Source of the DNA: Roseinatronobacter bogoriensis DSM 18756 | Lineage (GTDB): Bacteria > Pseudomonadota > Alphaproteobacteria > Rhodobacterales > Rhodobacteraceae | Length of the DNA: 64,000 bases | Assembly (NCBI RefSeq): GCF_004366635.1 | Contig: NZ_SORN01000002.1 | Coordinates: 649,641 to 713,640, forward strand | Direction: 5' to 3' | Shown here: positions 63,453 to 64,000 of the stretch, piece by piece | Position numbering within the stretch: the first letter of the stretch is position 1 | Layout: every line of letters starts with the position of its first letter | Notes under the pieces: model-generated | Told to the model about the DNA's origin: nothing | Seen by the model: the letters and a program-made list of their open reading frames with translations, nothing else | Database searches by the model: none | Translations under genes and position numbers: made by a program

Positions 63453-63637
63453 TGCGAACCATGCGCGCACCTTGGTTTTCACACACCCAAACTGCGAACC
63501 TGAACCAGATAAAGTGCGAACCCAAAAAAAGCCGCAAATCTATAGACTTAGCGGGCCTAAACCACGGGCATCGGCTCTGATCCACAGCTGGCAACCTTGT
63601 TAGAAAAACGGCAACCATACCATATTTAGTGGCAACC
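63453..63637 (+). repeat. Iteron-like short direct repeats in an AT-rich region
   Basis: TGCGAACC occurs at 63453, 63493 and 63515, and GGCAACC at 63590, 63610 and 63631 (spacing 20-21 bp). The last member of each set is followed by CCAAAAAAA-type A-runs, and both share GTG-(CG/GC)-AACCC. This stretch, 63443-63753, has no convincing gene. Possible roles are a replication origin or a binding array. Confidence 0.6.
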
Positions 63638-63753
63638 CAAAAAAAACATCTACCCCTAGAGAACTATCGCGGCTCCGCCCCCCGCATACGCTCGCCGCTC
63701 GGGAGGACCCAAAATGTGGGGGGGTAGGTGCGCCCCTGCCCCGCCCTTGTTCT

Positions 63754-63984
63754 TCAGTGCATTCGCAAAGCGTCTGAAACGCGCGACGACGACGGTTGAT
63801 CCGGCAGCGCAAGCACTTGTGCGTGCATGTCTGCAAGGATCGCGGCCGCATCACATCGCCCTTCCACGCCCGCCAGATATCCTGCCGACTGGGCAATGAC
63901 AGCGATGAAGCACAGATTGGGTGGCACACCCTTCTCGGTGGCAATCTCGAGCTGCTGCTGGACGCTGATCAACATCTTCTGCAT
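63754..63984 (-). CDS. Small element-encoded protein of unknown function
   Basis: A 76-residue ORF, start at 63984 with GAGAAGG six bases upstream. The product has a helical, partly hydrophobic centre (LCFIAVIAQSAGYLAGVEGR) and no recognised family. A competing ORF overlaps in another frame (63600-63944) but begins without a good ribosome-binding site. Confidence 0.5.
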   Translation of the reverse strand: MQKMLISVQQQLEIATEKGVPPNLCFIAVIAQSAGYLAGVEGRCDAAAILADMHAQVLALPDQPSSSRVSDALRMH

Positions 63985-64000
63985 GGCCTTCTCTTGCTGC

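Larger units (their letters stand above)
55456..64000. mobile_element. Integrated phage-like or satellite-like element at ssrA (right end outside window)
   Basis: From the end of ssrA to the window edge all recognisable genes are phage or island type: tyrosine integrase, AlpA-like HTH, prohead protease/capsid fusion, tape measure, Arc-type regulators and unknowns. The integrase reads toward ssrA, as expected for integration there. Neither att core could be defined because the right junction is not in the window. Visible genes are minus strand except one Arc regulator at 63071. Confidence 0.85.

Noticed and set aside
63600..63944. 114-codon minus ORF near the right edge
   Set aside because: Overlaps the better supported 76-residue ORF (63754-63984) in another frame, and its translation is Arg/Ser-rich like a shadow.
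1..64000. CRISPR array or toxin-antitoxin pair
   Set aside because: No regularly spaced repeat-spacer pattern was seen. The two Arc-type genes face away from each other and neither is followed by a recognisable toxin.

Overview
The window is a contiguous chromosomal piece from an alphaproteobacterium of the Rhodobacterales (Rhodobacter/Roseobacter relatives). This rests on gene order (dusB-ntrB-ntrC-ntrY-ntrX-trkA-trkH-hfq-hflX; surE-pcm-nlpD; tolC-pcm), a fused ispDF, a circularly permuted two-piece tmRNA gene, an L21 with a long C-terminal extension, and fairly high G+C throughout. No rRNA gene, confident tRNA or CRISPR array was seen.

Layout. 1-2613: tatA-tatB-tatC (tatC runs off the left edge) and a diguanylate cyclase, all minus. 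2838-14876: the hflX/hfq/trk/ntr/dusB block on minus. 15048-16856: ispDF (plus) and an LdtR-like MarR regulator (minus). 17128-21668: assimilatory sulfate reduction and siroheme genes (cysG, DUF2849, sulfite reductase, APS reductase, DUF934) as one coupled minus-strand operon. 21913-24544: an NMT1/THI5-like ABC importer closed by a perfect terminator hairpin. 24690-28682: ftsW-murG-murC plus a small membrane protein, a piece of the dcw cluster. 28964-32085: the PdeM nuclease and Lhr-type helicase of the ligase-associated DNA damage set. Divergent from these is a coupled pair of methyltransferases, the second carrying the Hen1 RNA 3'-end signature. 33515-37966: a cysteine-cluster protein, a PopZ-like protein, tolC, pcm, ytoQ and mscL. 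38014-39730: an Lrp regulator divergent from alanine dehydrogenase. 39885-42125: a persulfide/sulfide detoxification operon (MBL dioxygenase, two YeeE/YedE half-transporters, DUF442). 42300-45797: an orphan FliM-like protein, a lytic transglycosylase-like lipoprotein and gatB. 46001-54198: rpmG, rnpB, surE-pcm-nlpD, eda, an L,D-transpeptidase, a GATase/cytochrome c pair, a GNAT enzyme, rpmA and rplU. 54660-55455: a small lipoprotein and the permuted ssrA.

From about 55456 to the right edge the sequence is an integrated phage-like element next to ssrA. It has a tyrosine integrase, an AlpA-like HTH protein, a prohead protease/major capsid fusion, a 47-codon coupled ORF, a tape measure protein, three unknown proteins, two divergent Arc-type ribbon-helix-helix regulators around a 70-bp block of GACAC inverted repeats, and an AT-rich stretch with iteron-like repeats. 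Tape measure lies upstream of capsid, and no terminase, portal or tail tube gene is visible, so this is either a heavily rearranged prophage or a satellite-like island. It is the least explained part of the window.
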